From Balanoglossus misakiensis (lineage: Eukaryota; Hemichordata): a DNA stretch of 64,000 nucleotides. Every line of letters starts with the position of its first letter. Positions within the stretch are counted from its first letter, which is position 1. The notes under the pieces were generated by a model. The model was not told where the DNA came from. It searched no databases and was given only the letters and a program-made list of their open reading frames with translations. Shown one piece after another: positions 25,701-34,276 of the stretch. Location of the stretch: positions 2,232,001 through 2,296,000 of the forward strand of contig CM082598.2 of the NCBI GenBank assembly GCA_040954595.2, written 5' to 3'. The position numbers were made by a program, and so were the translations under genes.

Positions 25701-28700
25701 CCAGTAAACTGAACTGACTTGATGACATTTCTTATCAACAAACTCAAGACACACTAGATCCACTTCTGAAAGGTTAGCCAAGTTTATCTACACTAGTCTG
25801 CAAATTACAAATTAAGAGGGTTTTACCCTTTTTTTATCTTATCTTCAGTAAACTAACAAGGATATTCTGCCCTTATTGATTGCATCATCTAGAAAGAACA
25901 CTTGATGTATTACAGCAGTTCTAATACAGCTGATTCGTATGCGCACCCCACCGGGAATCAGTTCCAAAAAATGATGCCCGCTCACTTCATGTTCTTATGC
26001 ATGGCTACGGATGAGGTGTGTTACAAAACACATGTTGACTGGCTTTTTTGGGCAATAGCATACGTCTTTCACCTCTCAGGACTGTGAGTCACACCCCCCC
26101 CCCCCCAAAAAAAAGACTGTTTCGCTCGGCCTTCGGCCTCGGGAAACAGTCTGTTTTTGGGGGTGACTCACAATCCCTCGGGGTGGTAACAGATGTATGC
26201 TGTTGCCCTCATGGCCAGTCAATATGTGTATATACTATACTGTGTGCAACCATTGGTTCATTACTGAACAGATGACTAGCTCATGAATAAATAGTGAGGT
26301 ACTCACCCTGACTTTGTTGACAGGACCACGGTACTTGAGCCAGAGCCTCTGGATAGATCCATGCTTCTTGTAACCATCCCTAGAAACCACAGAAAGAGAA
26401 TGCAGAGTTTTAAATCAACTGTCACTAAAATCTGAATGCATAATGCATAAGACTTAATAGGGAAAACCACTTTCATTTACACATTGTTTATTCAGTTTAA
26501 AAACCCGGACAATTAGGATTATACTCTTTCATGGCTTAATGGAAACTAAGTGAGATTAAGTGTGAAATCACAAAGTGGGGTTTGTTGATGTTTCCACACC
26601 ATTTCATGGGCACTAATTAACCTGAACAAGCAGAGACACCTTTGGCAATGCAACAAGTGATGCTAAATAAAAGGGATAAATATTTTGCTAGTGAAAACAA
26701 ACAGGTACAGTTAATCCTCTGTAATACACATTGACATTTGTCTTTTTCAAAATGAATTTAAACGCTGTCACTTTGATTCAGCATCATGCTTTTATAGCCT
26801 TTTATAGTCAAACCTGTGTTAGTGGCCACCTCTATATAATGAAAACCTGTCTATAACGACCACTTTGTGTACAGTGACTGTGCCAATTACATGTACAGTC
26901 AAACCACTGGCCACTATAGAAAGGTTTGACTGTACATTAATTGACCTATCTATAAAGACCACCTGTCTATAAAGGCCAGTTTAGGAAAGTCCCTTGACTG
27001 GCTGTTATAGACAGGTTCTTAGTGTATAAACTAAAATTCCTTTTTAATCAAATTCTTACACACACTTACCGTAAATCGATCCTTTCCTTGCGGAGTCTGA
27101 CCAAGATATATCCTTGTATCTTCGGGAAAGTTCAGCTCAATTTTCCTTGGCAGTTTCTCTTCCAGATTGATATCACAATCAGAATAAAGTTTCACTCGAT
27201 CACCTTCAACAACCAGCAAAGTTCTTGTCCATTTTCGGTGATTGATTGTCGGAACTTCAAACACTGTTTCACGAATTTCAAACGATTCCTGTGACCGATA
27301 CTGCAGAATCAGCTTTTTCTGAGGTATGTCCGACACCAATGAGAATAATAATTCCGAGTTATTTCCGGACAAAATATGTAATAGTGACCCGACAGAACTT
27401 TTGGATTGCTTCGCGTGGTAGTATAACGACAAAGCTCCATCTGTGACATCATCCCCGAACTCTCCGACCTCTGACCCGGGCAGGGTTATGACATTTGCAT
27501 ATGACCTGAAGCGCCACACATCAGAATGTTCATCTTTGCCCTGAGTTTTTGTGATTCCCTTGATTGTCTGATCCGATTTCAAAGACTGCAGCAAGTCCAG
27601 TCCTGCAATCAAATAAAATTAGAGAAAGTTTATTCAACTGGCCAAGTCGCACATAAATTCCCCTTCCCAAACTTTATGAAACAATTGAAATGTTACTTTT
27701 GACCAATCACAAACTGATGTTTAGGATGCCACTTTTGATTGGTTGAAAGTGGTCACCTGACCCATCAAATAACTTGACACAATTACAATTTACACAATCA
27801 AAGTATCCAATGGAGTTTTGTCATTTGGAATGTTCGGGTGGTCATCAACTGATCATCAAATAATCTCTCAGAGATTAGTGAAATACTTTATAGCACCACT
27901 AGCACAAGTAACTTTTAATAGTCAAGCTGAATTGTCACTTTTACAAGTTGTTTTTAAAAAGACCTTCAACTTGGCTGAAGTCAGAGTTCTGATGTCCAAC
28001 GTCATCCAAAATTCCAAGATTAAGGAGAATCTTAAGTGGTCCACGTACATGTACTTGAACTTGGTCAAAAATGTCTTTAGTAGGTACACATAAGCAGTAT
28101 TACAAACAATTAGTGAAAAATACATTTCATAAAGATTGACATTATACATTAGTACCGGGAGCAAAATCACTTTCCCACTACTTTCAGGATGAATTTAATG
28201 TTACTATGATTTTCAAGGACTTTCTATGAGTACTAAAAGTAATTTTAAATGTCAAAACTTTCTACTTTACAAAGCGTTAACTGCTTAGTCTCATCATGGG
28301 TGGCACCACCCATGTACATTTCAAAATCTGTTTCAAAGTTTTCAAGTTTCAAATTGCAGTCACCTGAAATTTACATATGCCCATATATAATGTTCTATAG
28401 ACGCTCTTTTTTTTCAAGTGGGCACCCACTGAAAATCTATGATTGGCCAGATCTATAGTTTCCATGGTAACTATAGGTAAATCTCCATTCGAATAAATGC
28501 GTAGAAAATGTACACTTGCAACATACACAGTACTGCTGTCTATGTTGGCAATTAAACGTGCCAAGTCTGTCAAATGGACTGTGACCCTGGCAAACGGCGA
28601 TCCTTCAAAATCTGATTGAATGAAAGTATTTTGTTTACGCTTCATTATAGTGGCACAGCGACACAAAAGCACCGGGGGAAATCTCTGTTCTGACGGACAA

Positions 28701-29016
28701 AAGCCAGCGCTGCCACAATCGATCTCTTTCAGAGGGAGTTCCACGGACAATCGTGGTGATTACACCAGGGCAAAGGGGGTCATGTAAACGGTGGACGAAG
28801 GGTGAAAATGTCAAACCGGGAGCATTGCATGCAGTTGTCTCCGCTCATCATCGAGTGAGATGACGATGACAATATTTATATTATAGTACACACAGCCCAG
28901 GTCAGATCTGAACCCCAGCACTTACCTCGACTGTCACCAGTCGCAAAACTGCCTAGATTCAAACCCAGCAGCAAAAACAGCAATTCGATCGCCGCAGAAA
29001 ACCTGGACATCATCAT
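242..29016 (-). CDS. Kielin/chordin-like secreted multidomain protein with two tyrosinase-like domains (3' end outside window)
   Basis: Forty-six exons join without a phase conflict. In order of translation: 28926-29016, 27070-27602, 26307-26379, 22316-22414, 20476-20582, 20177-20314, 19671-19941, 18955-19106, 18370-18590, 17059-17889, 16734-16879, 15825-16496, 15393-15500, 14632-14899, 12349-14427, 11867-12060, then 30 VWC exons from 11688 down to 242. The 3191 residues seen comprise signal peptide, TSPN/laminin-G, coiled coil, VWC, EGF, Kunitz, VWC, tyrosinase, pentapeptide repeats, Cys-rich tail, EGF, Kunitz, repeats, VWC, tyrosinase, repeats, Cys-rich tail and 20 complete VWC domains plus half of another. 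TSPN followed by many VWC is the architecture known for kielin and KCP; TSPN-coiled coil-VWC-EGF recalls NELL. These families bind BMP-type ligands outside the cell, so that role is inferred. A C-terminal VWD domain, usual in kielin, would lie beyond position 1. The tyrosinase/Kunitz insert is the oddity. The start is the first of three consecutive ATGs before the hydrophobic leader. Confidence 0.85.
399..495. repeat. (CAGT)n/(CAAT)n microsatellite
   Basis: About seven GTCA units followed by about 17 ATCA units, in an intron of the kielin-like gene. Confidence 0.95.
1224..1300. mobile_element. Short TTAACCCTTTCACC palindromic repeat, second full copy
   Basis: TTAACCCTTTCACCACC at one end, GGGGTGAAGAGGTTAA at the other, with GTTGTTTTCTATGGTAAGG in the centre as in the 7368 copy. 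Confidence 0.6.
2540..2698. repeat. (TATC)n microsatellite
   Basis: Long TATC run interrupted by TGTC units; intronic. It creates spurious SIYL-type ORFs in all frames. Confidence 0.95.
5604..5901. mobile_element. Foldback MITE, TTAA-flanked (copy 1)
   Basis: Nearly the whole element is one inverted repeat: TTAAGGGACAAAGTTTCTC at one end, GAGAGACTTTGTCCCTTTAA at the other, and GTTCAACCACA / TGTGGTTGAAC pairs inside. It is flanked by TTAA and lies only 24 bp from the donor of exon 5926-6102. Confidence 0.8.
6291..6490. repeat. (CTCA)n then CAAC/CAAT-rich tract
   Basis: About 12 perfect CTCA units (6291-6341), then mixed CAAC and CAAT units to about 6490, ending about 40 bp from the donor of exon 6528-6710. 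Confidence 0.9.
7368..7459. mobile_element. Short TTAACCCTTTCACC palindromic repeat
   Basis: Runs from TTAACCCTTTCACCATCATG to GGGTGAACGGGTTAA around TTGTTTTCTATGGCAGAGTTGG. Related copies or halves lie near 815-855, 1224-1300, 2310-2370, 11232-11281, 32455-32475, 33765-33802, 50840-50912, 53612-53695 and 57415-57475. Confidence 0.65.
8413..8648. mobile_element. TTAA-flanked inverted-repeat element
   Basis: Left end TTAAAGGGCAGCGGACGTC; right end GACGCCGCCTCCCTTTAA. The imperfect terminal inverted repeat is bounded by TTAA on both sides. The interior is unrelated to the 5604/19232 family, and there is no ORF of note. Confidence 0.65.
9577..9713. mobile_element. 137-bp MITE with 9-bp target duplication
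   Basis: Terminal inverted repeat CAATCTGATTAAAATCAGA plus TGTAGGGT at each end. The direct repeat CATCTGGTG flanks both ends (9568-9576 and 9714-9722). The terminus itself contains the palindrome TCTGATTAAAATCAGA. Confidence 0.85.
10683..10795. repeat. (ATC)n/(ACC)n microsatellite
   Basis: About 28 ATC units, then ACC units, about 45 bp beyond the donor of exon 10840-10936. Confidence 0.95.
11867..12060 (-). other. Exon 16: Cys-rich end of module 2
   Basis: Encodes CFEIRHYCECPIWLLPVGC, then CRVNNCGQCTIQWYDG and EVIEC. It aligns with the end of module 1 (LEVEKILDYCVC and CFIDFCQECKAKWV), confirming that the two tyrosinase modules are paralogous. It begins in phase 2 and ends in phase 1, the phase used by every following VWC domain. 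Confidence 0.75.
12349..14427 (-). other. Exon 15: pentapeptide repeats, VWC, tyrosinase-like domain 2, long pentapeptide array, tail
   Basis: One 2079-bp exon, phase 2 to phase 2, encodes about 690 residues. In order: pentapeptide repeats with Cys insertions; a VWC segment (CGCEFNGRRYRIGQTF, CQQCTC); a tyrosinase domain (EIRDLTPDEM, FLPWHRYFLRAVEMELQEID, IPYFDWAID, FHLWVGGHM, DPIFLSHFAFID); roughly 28 G-[YF]-[DN]-x-x units; and the first part of the module tail (ISPLPEWWLTKNWL). The second CuA His is missing (QAYGSESFLPWH), the first CuB His is Ser, and the second His of the usual LHH motif is Phe. Module 1 needs four exons for the same content, so introns were lost here or gained there. Confidence 0.85.
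14632..14899 (-). other. Exon 14: second Kunitz domain
   Basis: Starts GKNCEKKQFDVC and contains all six Kunitz cysteines with spacing x10, x15, x7, x12, x3 (ends ECQRSC). A MIGACCWRT motif like the IGACC after Kunitz 1 follows, then the first pentapeptide repeat (GYDVNGFDR). The first loop is two residues longer than usual, and Gly follows the second Cys, so canonical trypsin inhibition is unlikely. Unlike copy 1, no intron splits the domain. Confidence 0.8.
15038..15210. mobile_element. hAT-like MITE, diverged third copy
   Basis: The interior matches the 17968 copy (ACTCAACAAACTCACTGGTGA, ACAATACATGCCAAAGTATA, ATTATGTTTGTTAAAGGGCA). The ends have decayed (CAGTATACACTC and GGGCACAGTG). Confidence 0.65.
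15393..15500 (-). other. Exon 13: second EGF-like domain, followed by a GC-AG intron
   Basis: Encodes DPCSNNPCQNGGTC, a spacer and TCDCVPPYTG, a canonical EGF start. The next exon, 14899 down, supplies KNCE to complete it. The donor after 15393 reads ACAG|GCAAGT, a GC rather than GT splice site with otherwise perfect consensus. The only nearby GT would break the frame. Confidence 0.8.
15825..16879 (-). other. Exons 11-12: pentapeptide repeats and Cys-rich tail of module 1
   Basis: Exon 16734-16879 and the first part of exon 15825-16496 encode imperfect G-[YF]-[DN]-x-x repeats (for example GYNRAGYDRLGYNRYGYS). From about 16270 down follows a conserved tail of about 140 residues. It includes NFLMSIPRTCVELQPLPVSW, an acidic/Cys stretch (CVCEETLVECPENPC) and CFIDFCQECKAKWV-x4-EVDCE. 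The same tail occurs after the second tyrosinase domain (12349-12060), so it belongs to the module. I do not recognise it as a named domain beyond the C-x4-C-x2-C end, which resembles tails of other Cys-rich secreted proteins. Confidence 0.75.
17059..18590 (-). other. Exons 9-10: VWC-like segment and tyrosinase-like domain 1
   Basis: Exon 18370-18590 encodes a VWC-like segment (GCIFGSQIYRAGDRF, then CQECTC). It ends in phase 2 and joins exon 17059-17889, where an EIRDM motif opens the tyrosinase central domain. Visible landmarks are LPWHRIFLRRVE (third CuA His), IDCAVTLPYFDF, WQANYFGGDG, FHEFVGGDM (second CuB His) and DPLFFALHSYID (a CuB His). The histidine four residues before the FHEF His, normally part of CuB H-x3-H, is Val. 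The second CuA His candidate (MHANGP) lies one residue farther from LPWHR than usual. Pentapeptide repeats (DGYDHQGFDMQGFNRQG) begin at the end of the exon. Catalysis is doubtful; the family assignment is firm. Confidence 0.85.
17968..18134. mobile_element. hAT-like MITE, second copy
   Basis: Begins CAGTGTGCCCTCAAAGCCC and ends GAGGGCACACTG. The interior (ACTGACTCAACAAACTCACT, ACAATACATGCAGAGGTA) matches the 33002 element in reverse. The target duplication is not clear. It sits in an intron of the kielin-like gene. Confidence 0.75.
18955..19941 (-). other. Exons 7-8: EGF-like domain and first Kunitz domain
   Basis: Exon 19671-19941 carries a short Cys pair (AKCQIYQDRPEC), an EGF-like domain (CVSNPCPSNARC, then CICPDGQEGPNC) and the first half of a Kunitz domain (VCTQPAEFGTCGESL). 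Exon 18955-19106 holds the second half (CGGNDNNFESKRRC, EEKC) and an IGACC motif. The Kunitz Cys spacing is exactly C-x8-C-x15-C-x7-C-x12-C-x3-C. An intron in phase 1 splits this domain; in the second copy (14632-14899) the domain is intact in one exon. The residue after the second Cys is Gly rather than the Lys/Arg expected of a trypsin inhibitor. Confidence 0.8.
19232..19587. mobile_element. Foldback MITE, TTAA-flanked (copy 2, with extra inner palindrome)
   Basis: Same ends as the 5604 copy (TTAAAGGGACAAAGTCTC / GAGACTTTGTCCCTTTAA). It is longer because the centre carries an additional inverted pair, AAAACTCGCCAAAATGAATAA and TTATTCATTTTGGGCGAGTTTT. Confidence 0.8.
20091..20158. repeat. 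(GAAT)n microsatellite
   Basis: About 16 perfect GAAT units, ending 18 bp before the exon 20177-20314 boundary, close to the donor on the minus strand. Confidence 0.95.
20177..22414 (-). other. Exons 4-6: acidic linker, short coiled coil, first VWC half-domain
   Basis: Exon 22316-22414 encodes an acidic, low-complexity linker (DESVELEGQATLVPQQ). Exon 20476-20582 encodes LEDMVSQLTNMMNMMKVQ, a short heptad-like helix. Exon 20177-20314 continues it (MAEMDRKVSYLEGCECV) and then starts a VWC domain (CEYNGKDYKDEESW, then CRRCVC). The order TSPN, coiled coil, VWC, EGF is that of NELL1/2, in which the coil trimerises the protein, so oligomerisation is plausible here. Junction phases are 1-1, 1-0 and 0-0. 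Confidence 0.75.
20583..22315 (-). other. 1.7-kb intron of the kielin-like gene
   Basis: No exon recognised. The stretch 21180-21340 contains remnants of the dispersed repeat ending in AGACAGGTTTTACTGTA. Around 22130-22200 there is a TCTAGTATCTAG and GCTTCCAAAACTAGTTTT repeat that recurs near 24010 and 50075-50335. Confidence 0.5.
22415..26306 (-). other. 3.9-kb intron of the kielin-like gene
   Basis: No conserved exon seen on either strand. It holds fragments of the AGACAGGTTTTACTGTA repeat family (around 23255-23318), a piece of a CTAG-rich repeat around 24010-24085, short ATC/ACC runs near 25450-25520, and a strong hairpin at 26084-26171 next to exon 3. Confidence 0.6.
26084..26171. repeat. 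88-bp hairpin beside exon 3 of the kielin-like gene
   Basis: GTGAGTCACACCCCC at the left pairs with GGGGGTGACTCAC at the right. The core AGACTGTTTCGCTCGGCC / GGCCTCGGGAAACAGTCT closes on TTC. It lies about 135 bp downstream of the exon 26307-26379 donor in the direction of transcription. Confidence 0.75.
26307..27602 (-). other. Exons 2-3: thrombospondin N-terminal (TSPN/laminin-G-like) domain
   Basis: Exon 27070-27602 (phase 1 to 0) and exon 26307-26379 (phase 0 to 1) together encode about 200 residues starting LDLLQSLK. They show the alternating strands of a laminin-G-like jelly roll: RTLLVVEGDRVKLYSDCD in the middle, RIYLGQTPQGKDRFTG near the end, and a closing WIYPEALAQ-x4-SCQQ. Such a domain opens thrombospondins, NELL proteins and kielin, where it binds heparin or other ligands. 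The 533-bp exon is open throughout, and the small second exon adds the terminal strand with its conserved Cys. Confidence 0.8.
28926..29016 (-). other. Exon 1: signal peptide of the kielin-like gene
   Basis: The exon opens with three in-frame ATGs (29014-29016, 29011-29013, 29008-29010), then a short basic/polar stretch and a Leu-rich core (ELLFLLLGLNLGSFA), a typical secretory leader. It ends in phase 1 at a consensus GTAAG donor (28921-28925), and joining to 27602 completes a Gly codon. Which ATG is used cannot be told. Cleavage probably falls just after the LGSFA stretch. Confidence 0.8.
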
Positions 29017-30799
29017 ATTCCATTCATTAATATACTAAGTCTGGCAAGTGCATAGGGGAAGCATAGACAACCGTTGCTGCTGGCCTGATCGTAAATCAAC
29101 CAAGGTCGGAGACCAAACTCCAGGCGAGGAATTCAGCGCTGAAGGAGTTCGCCCAAGGTCGGTCAAAACTTTCCCCCAGTGATCGACGCGATGCTGAGAT
29201 TAACCAGAGTGTCCGATCGCAGTGTGGAAAGGTAAATTTAGCCAATGGTGGTGCAGGATCGACTCTTAATCCTGCAGGGAAATGGCCATTCCTGAAAGAA
29301 ACGGTAGATCCTTGGGCAAACTTTGGTAATCCCTTGTCAAATATCCTGGCTCCACTAGCTGTGGGAACTGGAAGACTGCGAAACAGTTTGTGACAGTCGA
29401 CACCCCAGGACTCCTTCACGATCGTCGCCAGGAACACACAGAAGACAGTACGATCTTGGCTGGAGTACTACCGTTCAGTTTGTTGATATTTGCTGGGTGA
29501 CCTCATGACCCGCAACCCTCTTCGAGAAATGGACCAGTCCATTCAAACAGGCAGGGGATCTACCTCAATTACTTCTGATACACACAAAAACTGCTTTCCT
29601 GACAAGGATACGACTAAACTCTGACACCGACTACCACTTGTTACCAAGCTCCGAATTATTGTCTTTTCCGCCGATGAAACTTTATTACGGAAATAACAAC
29701 AAGAAGCGCCATTTTGCCAGTGGTCAAGCATCCCCTGTTATAATAAGCCCGGATATGAAGACGCACTGCCCTGATAAGGTCAATTCCCTGTGAAAAGTAA
29801 ACTTTTTGACACCTCTACGGTGACAATTGTTCCAATAATGCAGAGCGTAACTTGACCAATCACAAGTGCGGATTCACGTCCACCCGCGTCAGTCTCAGAT
29901 GTGTGGAGAGTAACTGACCAATCAGAACGAATTGGCCAAAGATGACGATCGATCTGCCACTGCCAGTCGGGGCATCCTATCTAAACTGATTCTCCACACT
30001 GCAATTTCTAATTTTAGCTGGGTTGCAGAAACTCCGATCAATGCTACTTACATTTCAAAACTTTGAGCATAAAACGGGACGATATGACAGTATTGGAAAA
30101 ATAAATAAACTTCTGTGGAGGGCCACACAAAAACAAAAGAAACCTCATTTTGGCCGAAGGTGGCGACATGATATAGGTGGGCGTGACTGTGTTTATTTCG
30201 TGAATGAACGCCATGAATCAGCGATCTTATTTGGCGATGACTAACTAATTCGGTCATCTGCTGTCTGATAACGAATCTGGGAGAAACACTGTTGTAATTA
30301 ACAGTTAGAACCACGTCCAAACGAACGGTAAGTTGACCGGCGCGTCTTAGATCAAGTGTTTGAACCCAAGTCCACGGCACGCCAAACTAAATCAACATCG
30401 AACCGATTTCCCTTTTTGTGAAATCGACAACTCGATCCTGTGGCCCGTAGAAAGGTTGAGGGGGTGGGGGTTAGCTTAGATGCGACACAGAACCCCCCGA
30501 TCGCTTAGCAACCTTACGATCTAATCGGTATGCACAATGAAAGCAAAAGCGAAATGGACGTAAGGGTTTGATTATGGTTGTATCCATGGTTACGAGGTGC
30601 TTGGACAAGTGATTACTCCGAGTTCGACGCATTTTACCTGCCAAAGCTCTTCATTTGTATCAAGCTGATGTTGATCGATCTTCGATGAGATCAATTGCAG
30701 ACCATCCTCCAATCTGGTCATCATCTACTACAGATAATCAATTTCTGTAAGGGATAACTCACCATTCCCTTTCTCCTACAAACTGACTCCCAGATTCAA
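29017..30799. promoter_or_regulatory. Head-to-head intergenic region between kielin-like gene and MPPED-like gene
   Basis: About 1.8 kb separates two divergently transcribed genes and must contain both upstream regions. No TATA box or core element can be placed with confidence. No conserved ORF was recognised, and no short repeats stand out. Confidence 0.4.
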
Positions 30800-32651
30800 A
30801 TGATGGCAGATTCTCTCAACAAGATGACAGACACACAGCCTCACAAAGCTGATAGCAGCCCTACTACAGTGAGCGTACATCCAGAAACTCATCATCCAAC
30901 AAAACTATGGAGCAAGATGAAAGTGAAATCTACAGTGACAGAAGTTGCTCCAATCTCATTTGACACACCCAAACCAGATGGTTGGTATCTCACACAGTAT
31001 TTTCAAGTCTGAAGAAATATACCAAGCCCCAAAGCTGACAAATGACAATTAAGTACCGGCTGGCGGAAAAGAAAATCTTTCAAACATTGTAAAATTAACT
31101 GACAGGTTACAGAAATGTTGTTTACTATATCCATCTTTTGTCTATTTGTTGACACTGACAGGACATACAAGATTTGTTTGTATATCGGACACACACTCGT
31201 TAACTGATAAAATGCCTCCCCTACCCGATGGTGATGTACTGATACATGCTGGAGATTTTACCAATCAGGGTTTCCCTACAGAGGTGGAGAAATTTAATGA
31301 ATGGCTTGGTGAGTAGAGAAAAAGACGCGACAATATTAATCATGGCATATTCCTGATTGTGGGGTTGGGTTTGCGGAATTTTGCACAATAGGAATATTGA
31401 GCTAAATTATACCAATGAGGCCTATGGGGAATTAACTACTGATCTTGAGCCATAAGATAGATTTGACAATAAGATGCTTTGGTAACCATGAAACTGTGGG
31501 TTAGCCTAACATTGAAAATGTCTCTGTTTATTTTTCTGTACAGGAACCGTGCCTTTCAAACACAAGATTGTCATAGCTGGCAACCATGAGCTGTCATTCG
31601 ACCCTGTTACAATATCAACATGGCGTATATTTGACAAATTTGACAAAAGTGAACTGGAAGATATTCATCTGAAACTGACGAACTGTGTTTATTTGAAAGA
31701 TGATGAGACCAATGTGCTGGGATTCCGGATCTATGGCTCGCCCTGGTAAGTTTAGGATTATGATATGTTAAAACAACTATGTTCAACTTGGCAATATTAC
31801 AACAATTTCTCGGTAAAGCCTGCAGCTTCAGTAAAAACATACTGGATAGATGATCTATTCTTTTAAGACTGCCTTGCTACACACAACTTTTCCTCTACTG
31901 ATAAATGTTCTTGTTGTCTAGGCAACCAGAATTCTTTGACTGGGGCTTTAATCTTCCCAGAGGCCAGCCAATGTTGGATGTATGGAACCAGATTCCTGAA
32001 GGAATTGATGTCTTAATCACCCATGGACCACCAATCGGTGAGGTTTTGTTCTATTTGTTACTTATTCATGTAATTATTTAAAGAAAGAAAGACAAAGGAA
32101 GAAAGTAAAAGGAGAAACAGACTTACACTACTAACAGAATGTGCTCAATATGATATTTTTAAAGGTCATGGAGATCAGACTTCATCGGAGGAGAGAGCTG
32201 GTTGTGTGGAATTACTCAATACAATACAGAAACGAGTCAAACCAAAATATCATGTATTTGGGCATATACATGAAGGTAAGCCAAGATGTAAATGTCCTAG
32301 GTCAGTTGACGACACATCAGTGCCAAAATCACAAAGATTAGAATCTGAGTTTTGTTGGATTAGTACATCATGGTGAATTGGCTATTCTGTATAGGCAAGT
32401 TCAGTTACAGATGGCAGGTGACATTACATCAATCCAGTTATTGGATCTATTAATCATGGTGGTGAATGGGTTAAAATACAGCATTCATGTTTTTTTCCCT
32501 AATTCACATTTTGATTATCTCAATTTTATTTTTTTCAGGGTATGGTATCACAACTGACGGCTATACAACCTACATCAATGCATCTATATGCACGCTCGGA
32601 TACAAACCGATCAACAAACCCGTTATCTTTGATTTACCAAATCCAGTGTGA
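30800..32651 (+). CDS. MPPED1/2-type metallophosphoesterase
   Basis: Six exons, 30800-30980, 31162-31308, 31544-31745, 31922-32037, 32165-32275 and 32539-32651, give 289 residues, close to the usual length of about 294 for MPPED2. Calcineurin-like phosphoesterase motifs are in order: FVCISDTHS (metal-binding D-x-H), LIHAGDFT (GD), IVIAGNHELSFD (GNHE), THGPP and FGHIHEGYG (GHxH). The family hydrolyses phosphodiesters weakly (cyclic nucleotides in vitro) and is cytosolic; MPPED2 is a low-activity enzyme partly because of a substitution in this last motif, whereas here GHIH is intact. The first donor (GATG|GTTGGT) is weak, but its phase fits the 31162 acceptor. The first 60 residues are poorly conserved. 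The chosen start is the first of two tandem ATGs. Confidence 0.9.
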
Positions 32652-33001
32652 TGATAGTGACTGCTTGTACATTTTCCGTGCTCTTCTTGAAACAAACTTT
32701 ATTTCTGGAGATTAAAAGTTCTCCTAACAAATGTCAGGGATTTTATAAAAGTCATGCTATACTCATATCATTTACAACTTATGAAAACTGTAAAACTTAT
32801 GTACTGGATGATTGTATATTTTTGAATGTAACTGTTCTTTTGAAACATTGTATTTATGTGCATAAAGTTTTTTTTTGCATGCAGTCAAATATATACTGCA
32901 CAGAACCTTATTAACATTTTAGAATGTCCTCACTCATAACACCTTATAATGGGAATGGTTTGATACGGTCGGTATATGGCATCTTACACGTAATTCATGT
33001 G

Positions 33002-33160
33002 TAGTGTGCCCTCTCACAACCAAAACTTTGAGTCAAATTTAGGATTTATAAAAAATTCTCTGAGTCAGCCCTTATATACCTTTGCATGTATTGTGGATAA
33101 TTTTCTAGAGTCACAGTGAGTTTGTTGAGTCAGTGGTGCATGGGCTTAGAGGGCACACTG
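33002..33160. mobile_element. hAT-like MITE with 8-bp target duplication
   Basis: Ends read TAGTGTGCCCTCTCAC and, reverse-complemented, CAGTGTGCCCTCTAAGC. The element is flanked on both sides by TTCATGTG (32994-33001 and 33161-33168), an 8-bp duplication as expected for hAT transposases. No coding capacity. Confidence 0.85.
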
Positions 33161-34063
33161 TTCATGTGTATTTTTTTTTCCCAAGGTGCACTGGATTTCA
33201 AACCTTATTTCCTGTAGAACAAGGACACAACCTGTCAGCCATATGTACTAAGCCACAGTGCACGTAGTCCTACCCTTTGTACATACATGGCAACATGCCA
33301 AGTACCCCAAAAGTGAAACATGACTAAAATTTAAACTTGAGCAAGTTCAGCAGTTGAGAAGTGCGAACGTTACTTATTTCCAAATTGGATAAAATGCCAT
33401 TCCTAGTTGCAATAATAACAGTTAATAGCTTTAAATGAGAGGTGAAATGCAGTATGTCAGGTGAAATGCAGTATGGTCGATTTCTCTATGTCGTAGTCAA
33501 AATGTACATGATGCAAGGACGTGCTGATAGGGGTGTTGAAGTCCAGTTCTGACAAATATGGTAGTACTTATTTATATTTCACCCATAGGCAGCCAATCAT
33601 ACATCAACAGTTACTTCATGAATATTTATATTTCTGTCATAGCCAATCGAAACATCGACAATTACTTCAATCATGATTATTGATATCGACAGATAATCAA
33701 TTTCAGCTGACTTGATCAGCCCACAAGAGAATTTATACAATTCTTAGGGATTCTAATAATAAAGTTGGACCGGCACACTGGTTTCCGGGGGTGAAAGGGT
33801 TAAAGCCATAGGTCCAGTGATATCACTCCAATTTTAACTCTTCACTTAAAATGTGTATAATTTACAACACTGCATTTACCATGATTAATTTTTTTATGGA
33901 TAGAGTGTATTTTGAGTATACTTTTAATTAAATTGATTACTTTATATATATCTTTTTGTTTCCGCACGTCATTTCTTGCCCCTCCAAACTCTTAGAATGA
34001 TTACATCCCCCCCCCAAAAAAATGGTCAAACCTAGCGAACTGTCATTAAAAATTTAGTACGTA

Positions 34064-34090
34064 TAGATAGATAGATAGATAGATAGATAG
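34064..34090. repeat. (GATA)n microsatellite
   Basis: About seven GATA units, 190 bp upstream of the DED start codon. Confidence 0.95.
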
Positions 34091-34276
34091 TATTTAAACA
34101 AAACTACCTCGACTAGCAGCCCACATATCCACAGACAAGCATAGGTGGCAGACGTTTATCTCGTTGCGGACGTTCATCTTGTTGCGCAGTTAAAATTGCG
34201 TTTGTTTAGCTCGCTAACAAAGTCTAGTGGACTTGTTTGGAAATGTCTGAGAATTTGTCTGCTCACATAAAACAAC

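Larger units (their letters stand above)
32652..34276. other. Intergenic region with a hAT-like MITE and a GATA microsatellite
   Basis: Holds the 3' end of the phosphoesterase gene (ATTAAA at 32711, AATAAA at 33758 as possible poly(A) signals), a complete 159-bp inverted-repeat element at 33002-33160, a GGTGAAAGGGTTAAA repeat end at about 33790, and a GATA tract at 34064-34090. No gene seen. Confidence 0.6.

Noticed and set aside
28349-28750. 133-residue minus-strand ORF between exon 1 and exon 2 of the kielin-like gene
   Set aside because: Exon 1 joins exon 27070-27602 perfectly in phase without it, it resembles no known domain, and no suitable splice pair was seen.
29096-29437. 113-residue minus-strand ORF upstream of the kielin-like start
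   Set aside because: No homology recognised and no signal of splicing to the signal-peptide exon; likely chance in the promoter region.
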